A stretch of 18,459 bases of DNA, taken from positions 1 to 18,459 of the forward strand of contig DXDO01000151.1 of assembly GCA_019115425.1 (NCBI GenBank). The letters run 5' to 3'. Position numbers and translations under genes: made by a program. Below the pieces are notes generated by a model that was given only the letters and a program-made list of their open reading frames with translations, did not search any database and had not been told where the DNA came from. Position 1 is the stretch's first letter. Each line of letters begins with the position of its first letter. This document shows, in pieces, positions 1 through 6,435 of the stretch. Origin of the DNA: Candidatus Agathobaculum merdigallinarum. GTDB lineage: Bacteria; Bacillota; Clostridia; Oscillospirales; Butyricicoccaceae.

Positions 1-100
1 GCTTCCTCCTCAATCTGATTTTATAAGAAAGGCGACCGTTTGTCTGCACACTTTCATCCCTATTTGTGCCGACAGTGTAACGGTCGGCATGGTGATTATA
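1..100. other. Left edge and leader of the ABC transporter unit
   Basis: No complete gene lies here. The frame of the ATPase gene is open from base 2, but nothing upstream of base 89 resembles a protein family. A 7-bp inverted repeat (67-73 TGCCGAC with 83-89 GTCGGCA, 9-nt loop) lies just before the start. It could be an operator or a leader hairpin; transporters of this family often follow a GntR-type repressor gene, but none is visible in this window. Confidence 0.4.
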
Positions 101-952
101 ATGGAAAACGCACTTGAGATCAAGGGACTGCGCAAGCAGTATGAGGGCTTTGCGCTGGAAGATGTCAGCTTTACCCTGCCGCGCGGCGCGGTGATGGGCT
201 TTATCGGCGAAAACGGCGCGGGCAAGACCACGACGATCAAGTCCATCCTGAACCTGATCCACCGCGATGCGGGTGAGATCCATGTGCTGGGGCTGGATAA
301 TATCAAAAATGAACGTGCGGTCAAGGAGCGTCTCGGCGTGGTGCTGGAGGACGGCTGCTTCCTCAACACCCTGAACGCCCGTCAGGTGGATACCCTGATG
401 GGCAAGGCATATAAAAGTTGGAAATCCGAGCAGTTTTTCGGCTACATGAAGCGTTTCGGCATAGACGAGCGCAAAAAGATCAAGGACTATTCCAAGGGCA
501 TGCGGATGAAGCTGTCCATTGCGGCGGCGCTGTCGCACGGCGCGGAGCTGCTCATCATGGACGAACCGACGAGCGGCCTTGATCCTGTGGTGCGCGACGA
601 GGTGCTTGATCTGTTTTATGACTTCATGCAGGATGAGAGCCACGCGATATTGCTGTCCAGCCATATCACAAGCGACTTGGATAAGATCGCGGACTACATC
701 ACGTTCATCCACGGCGGCCGCATCGTGCTCTCCGAGCCGCGTGACGAATTGCTCGACACCTACGGTGTGCTGCGCTGCACGGCCGACCAGCTGGCCGCGC
801 TCGACCCCGCGGCGGTGCGCGCAAAGCGCGTGGGCGCGTTCGGCTGCGAGGCGCTGGTGCGGCGCGACGGCGTGCCGGAAAACTGGACGGTTGAACCGGT
901 CAACATCGAACAGATCATGCTGTTCCTGACGAGGGGGGAGGACAACCGATGA
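101..952 (+). CDS. ABC transporter ATP-binding protein (YtrB/BcrA-like)
   Basis: Cytoplasmic ATPase that would power the two membrane proteins encoded directly downstream. Visible motifs, numbered from the ATG at 101: Walker A GENGAGKTT at about residues 36-44, a Q-loop region, a signature segment YSKGM (degenerate form of LSGGQ), Walker B LLIMDEPTSGLD, and an H-loop LLSSH. The C-terminal tail of about 80 residues is typical of single-domain ABC-2 exporter ATPases of the YtrB/BcrA group. An in-frame ATG at 89 is also possible, but GGTG at 91-94 is better spaced for the ATG at 101. The stop overlaps the next start in ATGA, so the two genes are translationally coupled. The substrate cannot be told from sequence; antibiotic, bacteriocin or envelope-stress export is the usual role of this family. 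Confidence 0.93.
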   Translation: MENALEIKGLRKQYEGFALEDVSFTLPRGAVMGFIGENGAGKTTTIKSILNLIHRDAGEIHVLGLDNIKNERAVKERLGVVLEDGCFLNTLNARQVDTLMGKAYKSWKSEQFFGYMKRFGIDERKKIKDYSKGMRMKLSIAAALSHGAELLIMDEPTSGLDPVVRDEVLDLFYDFMQDESHAILLSSHITSDLDKIADYITFIHGGRIVLSEPRDELLDTYGVLRCTADQLAALDPAAVRAKRVGAFGCEALVRRDGVPENWTVEPVNIEQIMLFLTRGEDNR

Positions 953-1608
953 AAGCCATGCTGTATGCGGACTGGATGAACTTTCGCCAGTCGATCCGTT
1001 CCATTCTGCTTGTGATGCTGGTGTTCGCGGCTTCCGCCTTTGTTTGGAGCGGGCCGATGTTCTTTAACTTTATCGTGGTATTTCTCAGCATTATGGTGCC
1101 GACCACGCTGTTTGCTGCCGATCAGGCGTATGGCTGGAACCGGCTGAGCCTGTCCCTGCCCATCCTGCGCAGGGATGTCGTCGGGAGCAAATTTGTCATG
1201 GGCGCTGTCATCAATCTGGCGCTGCTCATGATCGGCCTTGTGATGACCGTGATCTACACGGCTTATGATCCGGCCGCGGATATGGCGGAGAACATCGCCG
1301 GCCTGCTGGCCTGCGAAGCGATGGCGTTCCTGATGATGGGCGTGCTGATGGCGGTCTCGTTCAAGTTCGGCATCGAAAAGGGGCGCTATATCATTATGGC
1401 GTGCGTTTGGGTGCCGGTTCTAGGCATATTCCTGCTGGAACAGATGCCGTGGTTCGAGGAAACGCTGAACGCGGTCGGGAGCTGGCTGGGAACGGTCAGC
1501 GAGACGCAGGTCAGCCTGATGATCGCAGGCGCGCTGGCAGTCAGCCTTGTGGTTTATGTGCTGTGCTGTTTCATCAGCGTGCGGATCTATCAGAAAAAGG
1601 AGCTGTGA
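949..1608 (+). CDS. ABC-2 type transporter permease, first of two paralogues
   Basis: Integral membrane protein of 219 residues with an N-terminal cytoplasmic start (MKAMLYADWMNF) followed by about six hydrophobic segments, and a short basic tail ending in IYQKKEL. It fits the ABC-2 permease family found beside YtrB-type ATPases. The start is set by a strong GGGGGGAGGA ribosome binding site and by the ATGA overlap with the ATPase gene. It closely resembles the next gene in length, in the opening Y-A-(D/E)-W motif and in the closing YQKKEL motif, so the two probably arose by tandem duplication and may form a heterodimeric channel. The transported compound is unknown. Confidence 0.85.
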   Translation: MKAMLYADWMNFRQSIRSILLVMLVFAASAFVWSGPMFFNFIVVFLSIMVPTTLFAADQAYGWNRLSLSLPILRRDVVGSKFVMGAVINLALLMIGLVMTVIYTAYDPAADMAENIAGLLACEAMAFLMMGVLMAVSFKFGIEKGRYIIMACVWVPVLGIFLLEQMPWFEETLNAVGSWLGTVSETQVSLMIAGALAVSLVVYVLCCFISVRIYQKKEL

Positions 1609-1624
1609 GGGGAGGAAAATCGGT

Positions 1625-2287
1625 ATGCGTGAAATGATGTATGCGGAATGGAGCAACGTGCGGTTTTCGTTTAGACGGATGCTGTTTCGCGTTGGTGCAT
1701 TTGCTGTGGTGGGGCTGCTGATCGGCGGGCCGGCGATGCTGTGTTTTCTTGTCATCATGCCGTCGGTTCTGCTCCCGCGTATCCTGTGTGCATCAGACGC
1801 GTCCGAGCAGTGGGCGGCATACCGCATGACCCTCCCTGCGGGACGCACAAGCGCGGTCGCGAGCAGATTTTTGCTCGCGCTGGTGTGCAATGCAGCGCTG
1901 GCGCTGGCTTGTGCAGCCGGCATGCTGGTTTGCTGCCTTGTACTTGGCACAATGGATGCAATGCTGCGCTATGGTGCAATTCTTCTGCTCTGTGAAGCAT
2001 GGGCGCTGGGGTTCAGCGGGATCATGCTTGCGGTATCCTATCGCTGGAATATAGACAAGGCGAATTATATCGTAACCGGCCTGATTGCACTGGGCTGGGT
2101 CTGCGTGGCTGCAGGGAGCAGGATAGAGAGGATACATACCGCATGGCAGGCAGTTGGCGCGGGCCTGTCCACATGGCTTGCAGGAAATGGGCTTGCGATA
2201 TCCCTTCTGCTGGTTGGCTGCGCAGCAATTGTGTTTGGGCTGTGTTATAGGATGAGTGTGCATTTTTATCAAAAGAAGGAGCTGTGA
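1625..2287 (+). CDS. ABC-2 type transporter permease, second paralogue
   Basis: Integral membrane protein of 220 residues, paralogous to the preceding gene: same length, same opening (M-x-Y-A-E-W), a segment with the same S-x-R-W/F-x-I-x-K-x-x-Y-I pattern around two-thirds of the way in, and the same closing FYQKKEL. I chose the ATG at 1625 rather than the upstream in-frame ATG at 1547 because GGGGAGGA at 1609-1616 is well placed for it and because it aligns with the start of its paralogue. The gene follows 16 bases after the first permease and ends 2 bases before the next small gene, so it lies in the same transcript. It is richer in cysteine and alanine than its partner. Probable half of a heterodimeric exporter. 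Confidence 0.85.
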   Translation: MREMMYAEWSNVRFSFRRMLFRVGAFAVVGLLIGGPAMLCFLVIMPSVLLPRILCASDASEQWAAYRMTLPAGRTSAVASRFLLALVCNAALALACAAGMLVCCLVLGTMDAMLRYGAILLLCEAWALGFSGIMLAVSYRWNIDKANYIVTGLIALGWVCVAAGSRIERIHTAWQAVGAGLSTWLAGNGLAISLLLVGCAAIVFGLCYRMSVHFYQKKEL

Positions 2288-2289
2288 CC

Positions 2290-2427
2290 ATGAAATACTG
2301 CGAAAAATGCGGACGGAAAGTAGACACCGATGCGGATATCTGTCCGTACTGCGGCGCGCCGCTGCACGAGATGCAGGACGGCGAGCTGAGCGAGGAAGAG
2401 CTGCTGATGCTGCTCGGCCTGCTGTAA
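2290..2427 (+). CDS. Small zinc-ribbon protein (45 aa)
   Basis: A short gene beginning ATG at 2290, only 2 bases after the permease stop. The 45-residue product has two CxxC knuckles (CEKC near residue 4 and CPYC near residue 18), the standard minimal zinc ribbon seen at the N-terminus of many Firmicute membrane or regulatory proteins. The rest is an acidic amphipathic tail (SEEELLMLLGLL). AAGGAGCTG at the end of the preceding gene supplies a ribosome binding site, so translation is coupled. The role is unknown; its place suggests it acts with the transporter. It is short, but codon use and the metal-binding pattern argue that it is real. Confidence 0.72.
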   Translation: MKYCEKCGRKVDTDADICPYCGAPLHEMQDGELSEEELLMLLGLL

Positions 2428-2440
2428 GGAGGCTTACAGA

Positions 2441-2671
2441 GTGAAAAACACAGGCAAGTGCCCCAAGTGCGGCGGGACGCATATCATCCGTGTGCCGGAC
2501 AATGCGCGCCGCTATGGGAGCGGGAACAACATTTACACTTCAAAGGTCACGTTGTTCGGCAAGATCCCGGTGATCCGCTATGTGTGCTACGACTGCGGAT
2601 ATGTGGAGAACTGGGTGGAAAATCAGGAGGAGCGCAGTCAGCTCCTGCGCGCATTCGGCAGCCATACATAA
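2441..2671 (+). CDS. Zinc-ribbon domain protein (76 aa)
   Basis: Small soluble protein with two CxxC pairs, CPKCG near residue 7 and CYDCGY near residue 49, separated by about 40 residues as in a stand-alone zinc ribbon. The start is GTG at 2441, placed by a strong AAGGAGG 8 bases upstream. It follows the 45-residue zinc-ribbon gene by 13 bases, so two zinc-ribbon proteins are made in tandem from the transporter transcript. The tail (GYVENWVENQEERSQL) resembles small uncharacterised Firmicute proteins that pair a zinc ribbon with a C-terminal helix. Function unknown. Confidence 0.8.
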   Translation: MKNTGKCPKCGGTHIIRVPDNARRYGSGNNIYTSKVTLFGKIPVIRYVCYDCGYVENWVENQEERSQLLRAFGSHT

Positions 2672-2710
2672 AAACAGCGCAAGCGCCATATCCTGAACCA
2701 AAAGGGAGGG

Positions 2711-3181
2711 ATGGGGTTGCGGAAAGCGTTGATTGTCTGTCTGCTGATTCCGCTGGCGGTTGGCGGTTTGGCGGCAGCGCTGACGATGGGGAGCATGTCC
2801 CAGTATGCGGCGCTCATACAGCCGCCGCTGTCCCCGCCGGCTTGGGTGTTCCCTGTAGCGTGGACGATCCTGTATCTGCTGATGGGGCTTGCAAGCTGGC
2901 TGGTTTGGCGGTCGGGTGTGCCCCGTGCGGAGAAAAAGCGTGCGCTGACGCTGTACGGCGTACAGCTGGCCGTAAATTTTATCTGGCCGCTGATCTTCTT
3001 CAGAGCCGGTATGTACGGCTTTGCACTGATCTGGCTGGTCGTTCTGCTGGTGCTGGTGACGGAGACCGCTATTGCGTTCGGAAGGATAGACATGCGGGCT
3101 GCATGGCTGCTGATCCCGTATCTTTTGTGGCTGCTGTTTGCGGGATATCTGAACGCGGGCGTATGGCTGCTGAATCGTTGA
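2711..3181 (+). CDS. tspO: TspO/MBR family protein (tryptophan-rich sensory protein)
   Basis: Five-helix membrane protein of 156 residues. Family hallmarks are visible: the YAALIQPPLSPPAWVFPVAW segment (residues about 31-50), LYLLMGLASWLVW, the NFIWPLIFF helix (about residues 92-100) and a final helix ending in a short basic tail. TspO proteins bind porphyrins and related hydrophobic ligands and are linked to tetrapyrrole handling and stress. The start is uncertain: the purine run GGGAGGG abuts the ATG at 2711, while TTG at 2717 has ideal 6-nt spacing and would shorten the protein by two residues. The gene follows the zinc-ribbon gene by 39 bases and is probably the last gene of the transporter unit. 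Confidence 0.9.
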   Translation: MGLRKALIVCLLIPLAVGGLAAALTMGSMSQYAALIQPPLSPPAWVFPVAWTILYLLMGLASWLVWRSGVPRAEKKRALTLYGVQLAVNFIWPLIFFRAGMYGFALIWLVVLLVLVTETAIAFGRIDMRAAWLLIPYLLWLLFAGYLNAGVWLLNR

Positions 3182-3191
3182 AAACATTGAA

Positions 3192-3218
3192 AAACAGGGC
3201 AGATATTCCAGCTCTGTT
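3192..3218 (+). repeat. Left copy of duplicated terminator hairpin (locus A)
   Basis: Hairpin AACAGGGC / GCTCTGTT with loop AGATATTCCA, just after tspO. It matches the terminator hairpin at 3485-3511 in 23 of 27 positions, including an uninterrupted 13-base identity (GGGCAGATATTCC). It lacks a T-tract, which remains only beside the right copy. I read the pair as a target duplication made when the 266-bp element between them was inserted. Confidence 0.7.
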
Positions 3219-3484
3219 GAAGCTGTCGAAAAAGTCTCCGTGTCGCAGGCCGTAGCCCGCGATACCGTATTCCGCCGCCGTGCGGCGTTAAAATGCGTGT
3301 CGCGCATCAAACAGAATTTGGCGGCCAGCTGCAAAATTTATAAAAAGTCAGGACATGTGCCTGACTTTTTATACTTTGAGAGCAAAAAAGTTTTGCGTAT
3401 GCAAACTTTTTTGCGCCAATTTCGATCGGAAGCGTGGTTCCGATCGAGAGGCTGTTCGAAAAAACATGTTTTTTGAACAGCCTC
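3219..3484. mobile_element. MITE-like multi-hairpin element, copy A (266 bp)
   Basis: Non-coding element that recurs at 6119-6331. Its ends are imperfect inverted repeats: GAAGCTGTCGAAAAA at the left and, on the other strand, GAGGCTGTTCAAAAA at the right. Inside are several strong stem-loops: a 14-bp stem at 3339-3352/3360-3373, a 12-bp stem at 3382-3393/3403-3414, a perfect 9-bp stem at 3423-3431/3438-3446 with loop GCGTGG, and a terminal near-palindrome at 3448-3484. Relative to copy B it has about 50 extra bases near the left end (roughly 3241-3300). There is no open frame of interest, so it would depend on a transposase elsewhere. The ends recall those of IS1182-type elements, but that is from memory and unverified. 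Confidence 0.72.
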
Positions 3485-3515
3485 AAACCGGGCAGATATT
3501 CCTGCCCGGTTTTTT
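3485..3515. terminator. Rho-independent terminator, right copy (locus A)
   Basis: An 11-bp stem AAACCGGGCAG / CTGCCCGGTTT with a 6-nt loop (3496-3501), followed by six T on the plus strand. It lies between the convergent tspO and the peptidase C26 gene, whose stop codon starts at 3515. Originally it probably ended the tspO transcript; the inserted element now separates it from its duplicate at 3192-3218. Confidence 0.85.
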
Positions 3516-4177
3516 CAGCAGCGCTCGCACAGCCACCGAAAGACTGCCAGATGGTTCGCGCCCGCAACATCCTCGCACAGCGGCGGCGCCATGCGCTCAG
3601 GATGCCACTGTACGCCGAGGATGGGCGCGCTGTCGTGCAGCAGAGCCTCAACCGTGCCGTCCTCCGCCCAGGCGGCTGCATGCAGGCTGGGCGCGACGGC
3701 CCCCACCGCCTGATGGTGGTAGCTGTTGACCGTGGGCGCAGCGCCGACCAGCGCTGCGAGACGCGGGGCACAACGAACCTTGTGACAGCTCTGGCCGTGT
3801 CCTTCGATGTGCTGGCGAAGTGTGCCGCCAAGGAATACGTTGACCGCCTGTATTCCGCGGCAGATGCCGAGGATCGGTTTGCCGCGGGTGAAGAACGCGT
3901 GGAACAGCGCCTGTTCCTCTTCATCGCGGATAGGGTCGATGGATAACCGGTGGCTTGCAATATTTTGTCCAAACCGCGCGGGATGGATGTCCCCGCCGCC
4001 GGAAAGCAAAAGCCCGTCGCAGCGCGCGGCAAGCAGGTCGGCGTCCCCGCCGCTGTAGAGCACCCCTGCGCCGCCGGCTGACGACAGGCATGCGCCATAC
4101 AGCGCGGACTGCTGGCGCTGTATGGATAAATTGCCCATCGCCCGTGCGGTGGAAATTAGAATCATGGGAAATTGCAC
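3515..4177 (-). CDS. Glutamine amidotransferase-like hydrolase (peptidase C26, PuuD-like)
   Basis: Cytoplasmic class-I glutamine-amidotransferase fold of about 220 residues, as in gamma-glutamyl-gamma-aminobutyrate hydrolase. The nucleophile elbow GICRGIQ holds the catalytic Cys; NSYHHQ and GVQWHPE supply the His and Glu of the triad; LLLSGGGDIHP is the oxyanion strand. Family members cleave gamma-glutamyl amides, such as gamma-Glu-GABA in putrescine breakdown. I chose GTG at 4177 because GGAGGA at 4190-4185 sits 7 bases from it; a longer TTG start at 4192 would overlap that site. No putrescine genes lie nearby, so the substrate is open. It is divergent from the Na/Pi transporter gene and ends in the shared terminator. 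Confidence 0.85.
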   Translation of the reverse strand: MQFPMILISTARAMGNLSIQRQQSALYGACLSSAGGAGVLYSGGDADLLAARCDGLLLSGGGDIHPARFGQNIASHRLSIDPIRDEEEQALFHAFFTRGKPILGICRGIQAVNVFLGGTLRQHIEGHGQSCHKVRCAPRLAALVGAAPTVNSYHHQAVGAVAPSLHAAAWAEDGTVEALLHDSAPILGVQWHPERMAPPLCEDVAGANHLAVFRWLCERC

Positions 4178-4204
4178 AGAATTTTCCTCCAAATTTTTTT
4201 TTCG

Positions 4205-4233
4205 TTGACAGTAGATTGTGGAGACAGTATACT
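4205..4233 (+). promoter_or_regulatory. Sigma-A-type promoter of the Na/Pi cotransporter gene
   Basis: Perfect -35 TTGACA (4205-4210), 17-nt spacer, and -10 TATACT (4228-4233). The expected transcript starts near 4240, giving a leader of about 50 bases before the ATG at 4292. The -10 lies in AGTATACT, which also reads TATACT on the minus strand (4231-4226), so a weaker divergent promoter for the peptidase C26 gene may share it. Confidence 0.82.
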
Positions 4234-4291
4234 GAGAATTGTATGGGATAAGTAAAAGATATGTAAAAGATGCGTGAAACGGAGGAAACTC

Positions 4292-6076
4292 ATGGAGTTT
4301 AATGTGTTGTCCATCGTGCAGCTGGTAGGCGGTTTAGCGCTGTTTATTTACGGCATGACCACGATGGGGAAGGGGCTGGAGCGCGCGGCTGGTTCCAAGC
4401 TCGAAAAGACCCTGGAAAAAATGACGGGTAACATTTTTACCGCGCTGCTGATGGGTCTGGTGGTCACCATGGTCATCCAGTCCTCCTCGGCGACAACGGT
4501 CATGGTGGTCGGCTTTGTAAACGCCGGCATTATGTCTTTGCGTCAGTCTGTCGGCGTGATTTTGGGCGCTAACATCGGTACCACGATTACCGCGCAGATT
4601 TTGCGTCTGGACAGCGGCGGTGTGACCGACAATATTGTTATGGACATGCTTAAGCCGAAAAATCTGGCTTATGTGATTGTGCTGGTGGGCGTCATCATTA
4701 TGATGCTTGCCAAAAAGCGCCGCACGCGCGACATTGCGGATATCTTTACCGGTTTTGGTATCCTGTTTATCGGTATGTCGGTGATGGAAAACTCGGTCGC
4801 GCCGCTGGCGGACCTGCCGCAGTTTGCCGAGATGTTCGCCGCGATTTCCAATCCGGTGCTGGGTGTACTGGTCGGCACGGGCGTCACCGCAATCATCCAG
4901 TCGTCCTCGGCGTCGGTCGGTATTTTGCAGGCGCTGTCCACCACGGGCGCGATTACCTGGTCGGCGGCGATCCCGATCATTTTGGGACAGAATATCGGCA
5001 CATGTATCACGGCTTTTCTGTCGTCGCTCGGCGGCTCAAAAAATGCGCGCCGCACCGCGATGGTACACTTCTATTTCAACCTGATCGGTTCGATCGTCTT
5101 TATCGTCGCGATTTATGCCATCCAGTATACGGTCGGCTTCCCGTTTTGGGATGAGGCGATCGACAAGGGCGGCATTGCGAACTTCCACACGTTCTTCAAT
5201 GTGACCAATACCATTCTGTTCCTGCCGTTTACGGGCCTGCTGGTCAAGCTGGCAACCTGGAGCGTACCTTCGGGTGAGGTGCAAGAGGATCCGCTTGCTA
5301 AGCTGGAACCGCGTTTTTTGACCACCCCGTCGCTGGCGCTTGAGCAGGCGCAGCGCTGCATCGCGGAAATGGGCGAGGCGGCCAAGCAGAATTTCCGCCT
5401 GGCAACAGAGCCGCTGTTCACCGATGCCGCGCCGAATGAGGACGAGTTCCGCGAACACGAGAGTTTCCTTGATCGTGCCGAGGTAGAGGTTGGCCGGTAT
5501 TTGACCAACATCCACAATATCCGCTCGGTCGATCAGCGCCGTCAGACTGCGGAAATGATGCATTCGCTTTCGGATTTTGAAAAGATTGGCGACTATGCGC
5601 AAAATATCTTCGGACGCATGGATGAGTTCCGGCAGGCGGAGCTGTCCTTCTCGCCGACGGCCACGCAGGAGCTGCGCACGATGTGCGCTGCGGTAGGCGA
5701 GGCGCTTGAACTGACTGTGGAGGGCTATGTGACGCGCTCGGTATCCATCGCCCGAACGGTGGAACCGCTTGAAGAGGTCGTCGATACGCTGAAAGAGCGG
5801 CTCAAGAGCCGCCATATCGAGCGTCTGAGCAGCAGCGAATGTACAATGCAGATCGGCATCCCGTTTTTGGATATCGTGCATGATCTGGAGAAGATCAGCG
5901 ACCATTGCTCGAATATTGCGATTTATACAATTCAGCTCGGCGAGGGTGCGGAGGAGTTCGACACCCATGAATATGCCAAGGAGGAGTATAAATCCACACC
6001 GCAGTTTGCGGAAAAGCTGCGTTATTACCAGCAGAAATATCTGACGCAGATTGCTGCGCTGCCCGCCAACAACTAA
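4292..6076 (+). CDS. Na/Pi cotransporter family protein with C-terminal PhoU domain
   Basis: Membrane protein of 594 residues. The N-terminal two-thirds carries the inverted pair of Na/Pi-cotransporter (SLC34/NptA-like) repeats, each with a QSSSA motif (QSSSATT at residues 63-69 and QSSSASV near 205) followed by a G-x-N-I-G-T motif (GANIGTT at 92-98 and GQNIGTC near 238). From about residue 350 a helical PhoU-like region follows, with the expected DFEKIGDYAQNI and DLEKISDHCSNI motifs. It likely imports phosphate with sodium, with PhoU as a regulatory domain. The start is ATG at 4292, placed by GGAGGA at 4281-4286; an upstream in-frame GTG at 4274 would put that site inside the gene. It appears to be transcribed alone from the promoter at 4205-4233. 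Confidence 0.93.
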   Translation: MEFNVLSIVQLVGGLALFIYGMTTMGKGLERAAGSKLEKTLEKMTGNIFTALLMGLVVTMVIQSSSATTVMVVGFVNAGIMSLRQSVGVILGANIGTTITAQILRLDSGGVTDNIVMDMLKPKNLAYVIVLVGVIIMMLAKKRRTRDIADIFTGFGILFIGMSVMENSVAPLADLPQFAEMFAAISNPVLGVLVGTGVTAIIQSSSASVGILQALSTTGAITWSAAIPIILGQNIGTCITAFLSSLGGSKNARRTAMVHFYFNLIGSIVFIVAIYAIQYTVGFPFWDEAIDKGGIANFHTFFNVTNTILFLPFTGLLVKLATWSVPSGEVQEDPLAKLEPRFLTTPSLALEQAQRCIAEMGEAAKQNFRLATEPLFTDAAPNEDEFREHESFLDRAEVEVGRYLTNIHNIRSVDQRRQTAEMMHSLSDFEKIGDYAQNIFGRMDEFRQAELSFSPTATQELRTMCAAVGEALELTVEGYVTRSVSIARTVEPLEEVVDTLKERLKSRHIERLSSSECTMQIGIPFLDIVHDLEKISDHCSNIAIYTIQLGEGAEEFDTHEYAKEEYKSTPQFAEKLRYYQQKYLTQIAALPANN

Positions 6077-6088
6077 GGCAGTATATGA

Positions 6089-6118
6089 AAGCGCCGTGTT
6101 CGTTAGAACACGGCGCTT
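6089..6118 (+). terminator. Terminator hairpin, left copy (locus B), without T-tract
   Basis: Perfect 13-bp stem AAGCGCCGTGTTC / GAACACGGCGCTT with loop GTTA, 12 bases after the Na/Pi cotransporter stop. No T-run follows; the sequence passes straight into the inserted element. It is 27/30 identical to 6332-6361, with a 19-base uninterrupted match, so it forms a direct repeat that flanks the element exactly. Confidence 0.75.
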
Positions 6119-6331
6119 CAGTTTGTCGAAAAAGTCTCCGCGCCGCAGCGCGCATCAAACAGAATTTTGCGGCAAGCCGCAAAATTCATAAAAATTCAGG
6201 ACATGCGCCTGACTTTTTATACTTTGAGAGCAAAAAAGTTTCGTATAAGGGAACTTTTTTGCGTAAATTTCGATCGGAAGCGTGGTTCCGATCGAGAGGC
6301 TGTTCGAAAAACTATGTTTTTCGACGGCCTC
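6119..6331. mobile_element. MITE-like multi-hairpin element, copy B (213 bp)
   Basis: Second copy of the element at 3219-3484, in the same orientation, again between convergent genes. It has the same left landmark (TGTCGAAAAAGTCTCCG ten bases or so into the element), the same inner block GCATCAAACAGAATTT, the same order of hairpins and the same right end GCCTC, but lacks about 50 bases present near the left end of copy A. The hairpin at 6163-6173/6176-6186 is perfect here and degenerate in copy A. The perfect 9-bp stem with loop GCGTGG is unchanged. In the 12-bp stem with A/T-rich arms the loop has diverged while the arms keep pairing. No credible coding frame. Confidence 0.72.
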
Positions 6332-6373
6332 AAACGCCATGCTCGTTAGAACACGGCGCTTTTCCGTTTTTTA
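6332..6373. terminator. Terminator, right copy with T-tract (locus B)
   Basis: Imperfect copy of the hairpin at 6089-6118: three transitions lie in its left arm, leaving two A/C mismatches in the stem, while loop and right arm are unchanged. It is followed by TTTTCC and six T. I infer that the original Na/Pi cotransporter terminator was this hairpin plus T-tract, now split by the element, with the copy next to the T-tract decaying. Confidence 0.65.
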
Positions 6374-6380
6374 ACATGGC

Positions 6381-6412
6381 AAGCAGCCTTTTCCTGCTGA
6401 AGGGGGCTGCTT
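6381..6412. terminator. Additional stem-loop in convergent gap
   Basis: 8-bp stem AAGCAGCC / GGCTGCTT with a 16-nt loop, followed on the plus strand by a T-rich stretch (TTTGTGGCTTTCT). It lies 24 bases from the stop of the minus-strand glycosyltransferase gene and may serve as a backup terminator from either side. Confidence 0.45.
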
Positions 6413-6435
6413 TGTGGCTTTCTAAGCTATTGTTC

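Noticed and set aside
2458..3334. Overlapping long frames on both strands across the zinc-ribbon and tspO genes
   Set aside because: They are out-of-frame shadows in high-GC sequence, rich in Arg/Pro/Ala, and contradict clear zinc-ribbon and TspO motifs.
3355..3946. Plus-strand frames starting inside the first hairpin element
   Set aside because: They pass through the terminator and then run antisense to the peptidase C26 gene; no homology signal.
3515..4177. Peptidase C26 gene as part of a phosphoramidate pathway with the distant kinase-methyltransferase gene
   Set aside because: Campylobacter uses a C26-type hydrolase (Cj1417) beside its CysC-like kinase, but here the gene is 7 kb away on the other strand with PuuD-like motifs, so the link is too weak to claim.
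5036..5968. Minus-strand frame of 310 codons within the Na/Pi cotransporter gene
   Set aside because: Antisense shadow; the plus-strand frame carries all family motifs.
3219..6331. Repeats as a CRISPR array or composite transposon
   Set aside because: Only two copies, more than 200 bp each, 2.6 kb apart, in the same orientation, with different flanking duplications; no spacers and no transposase between them.
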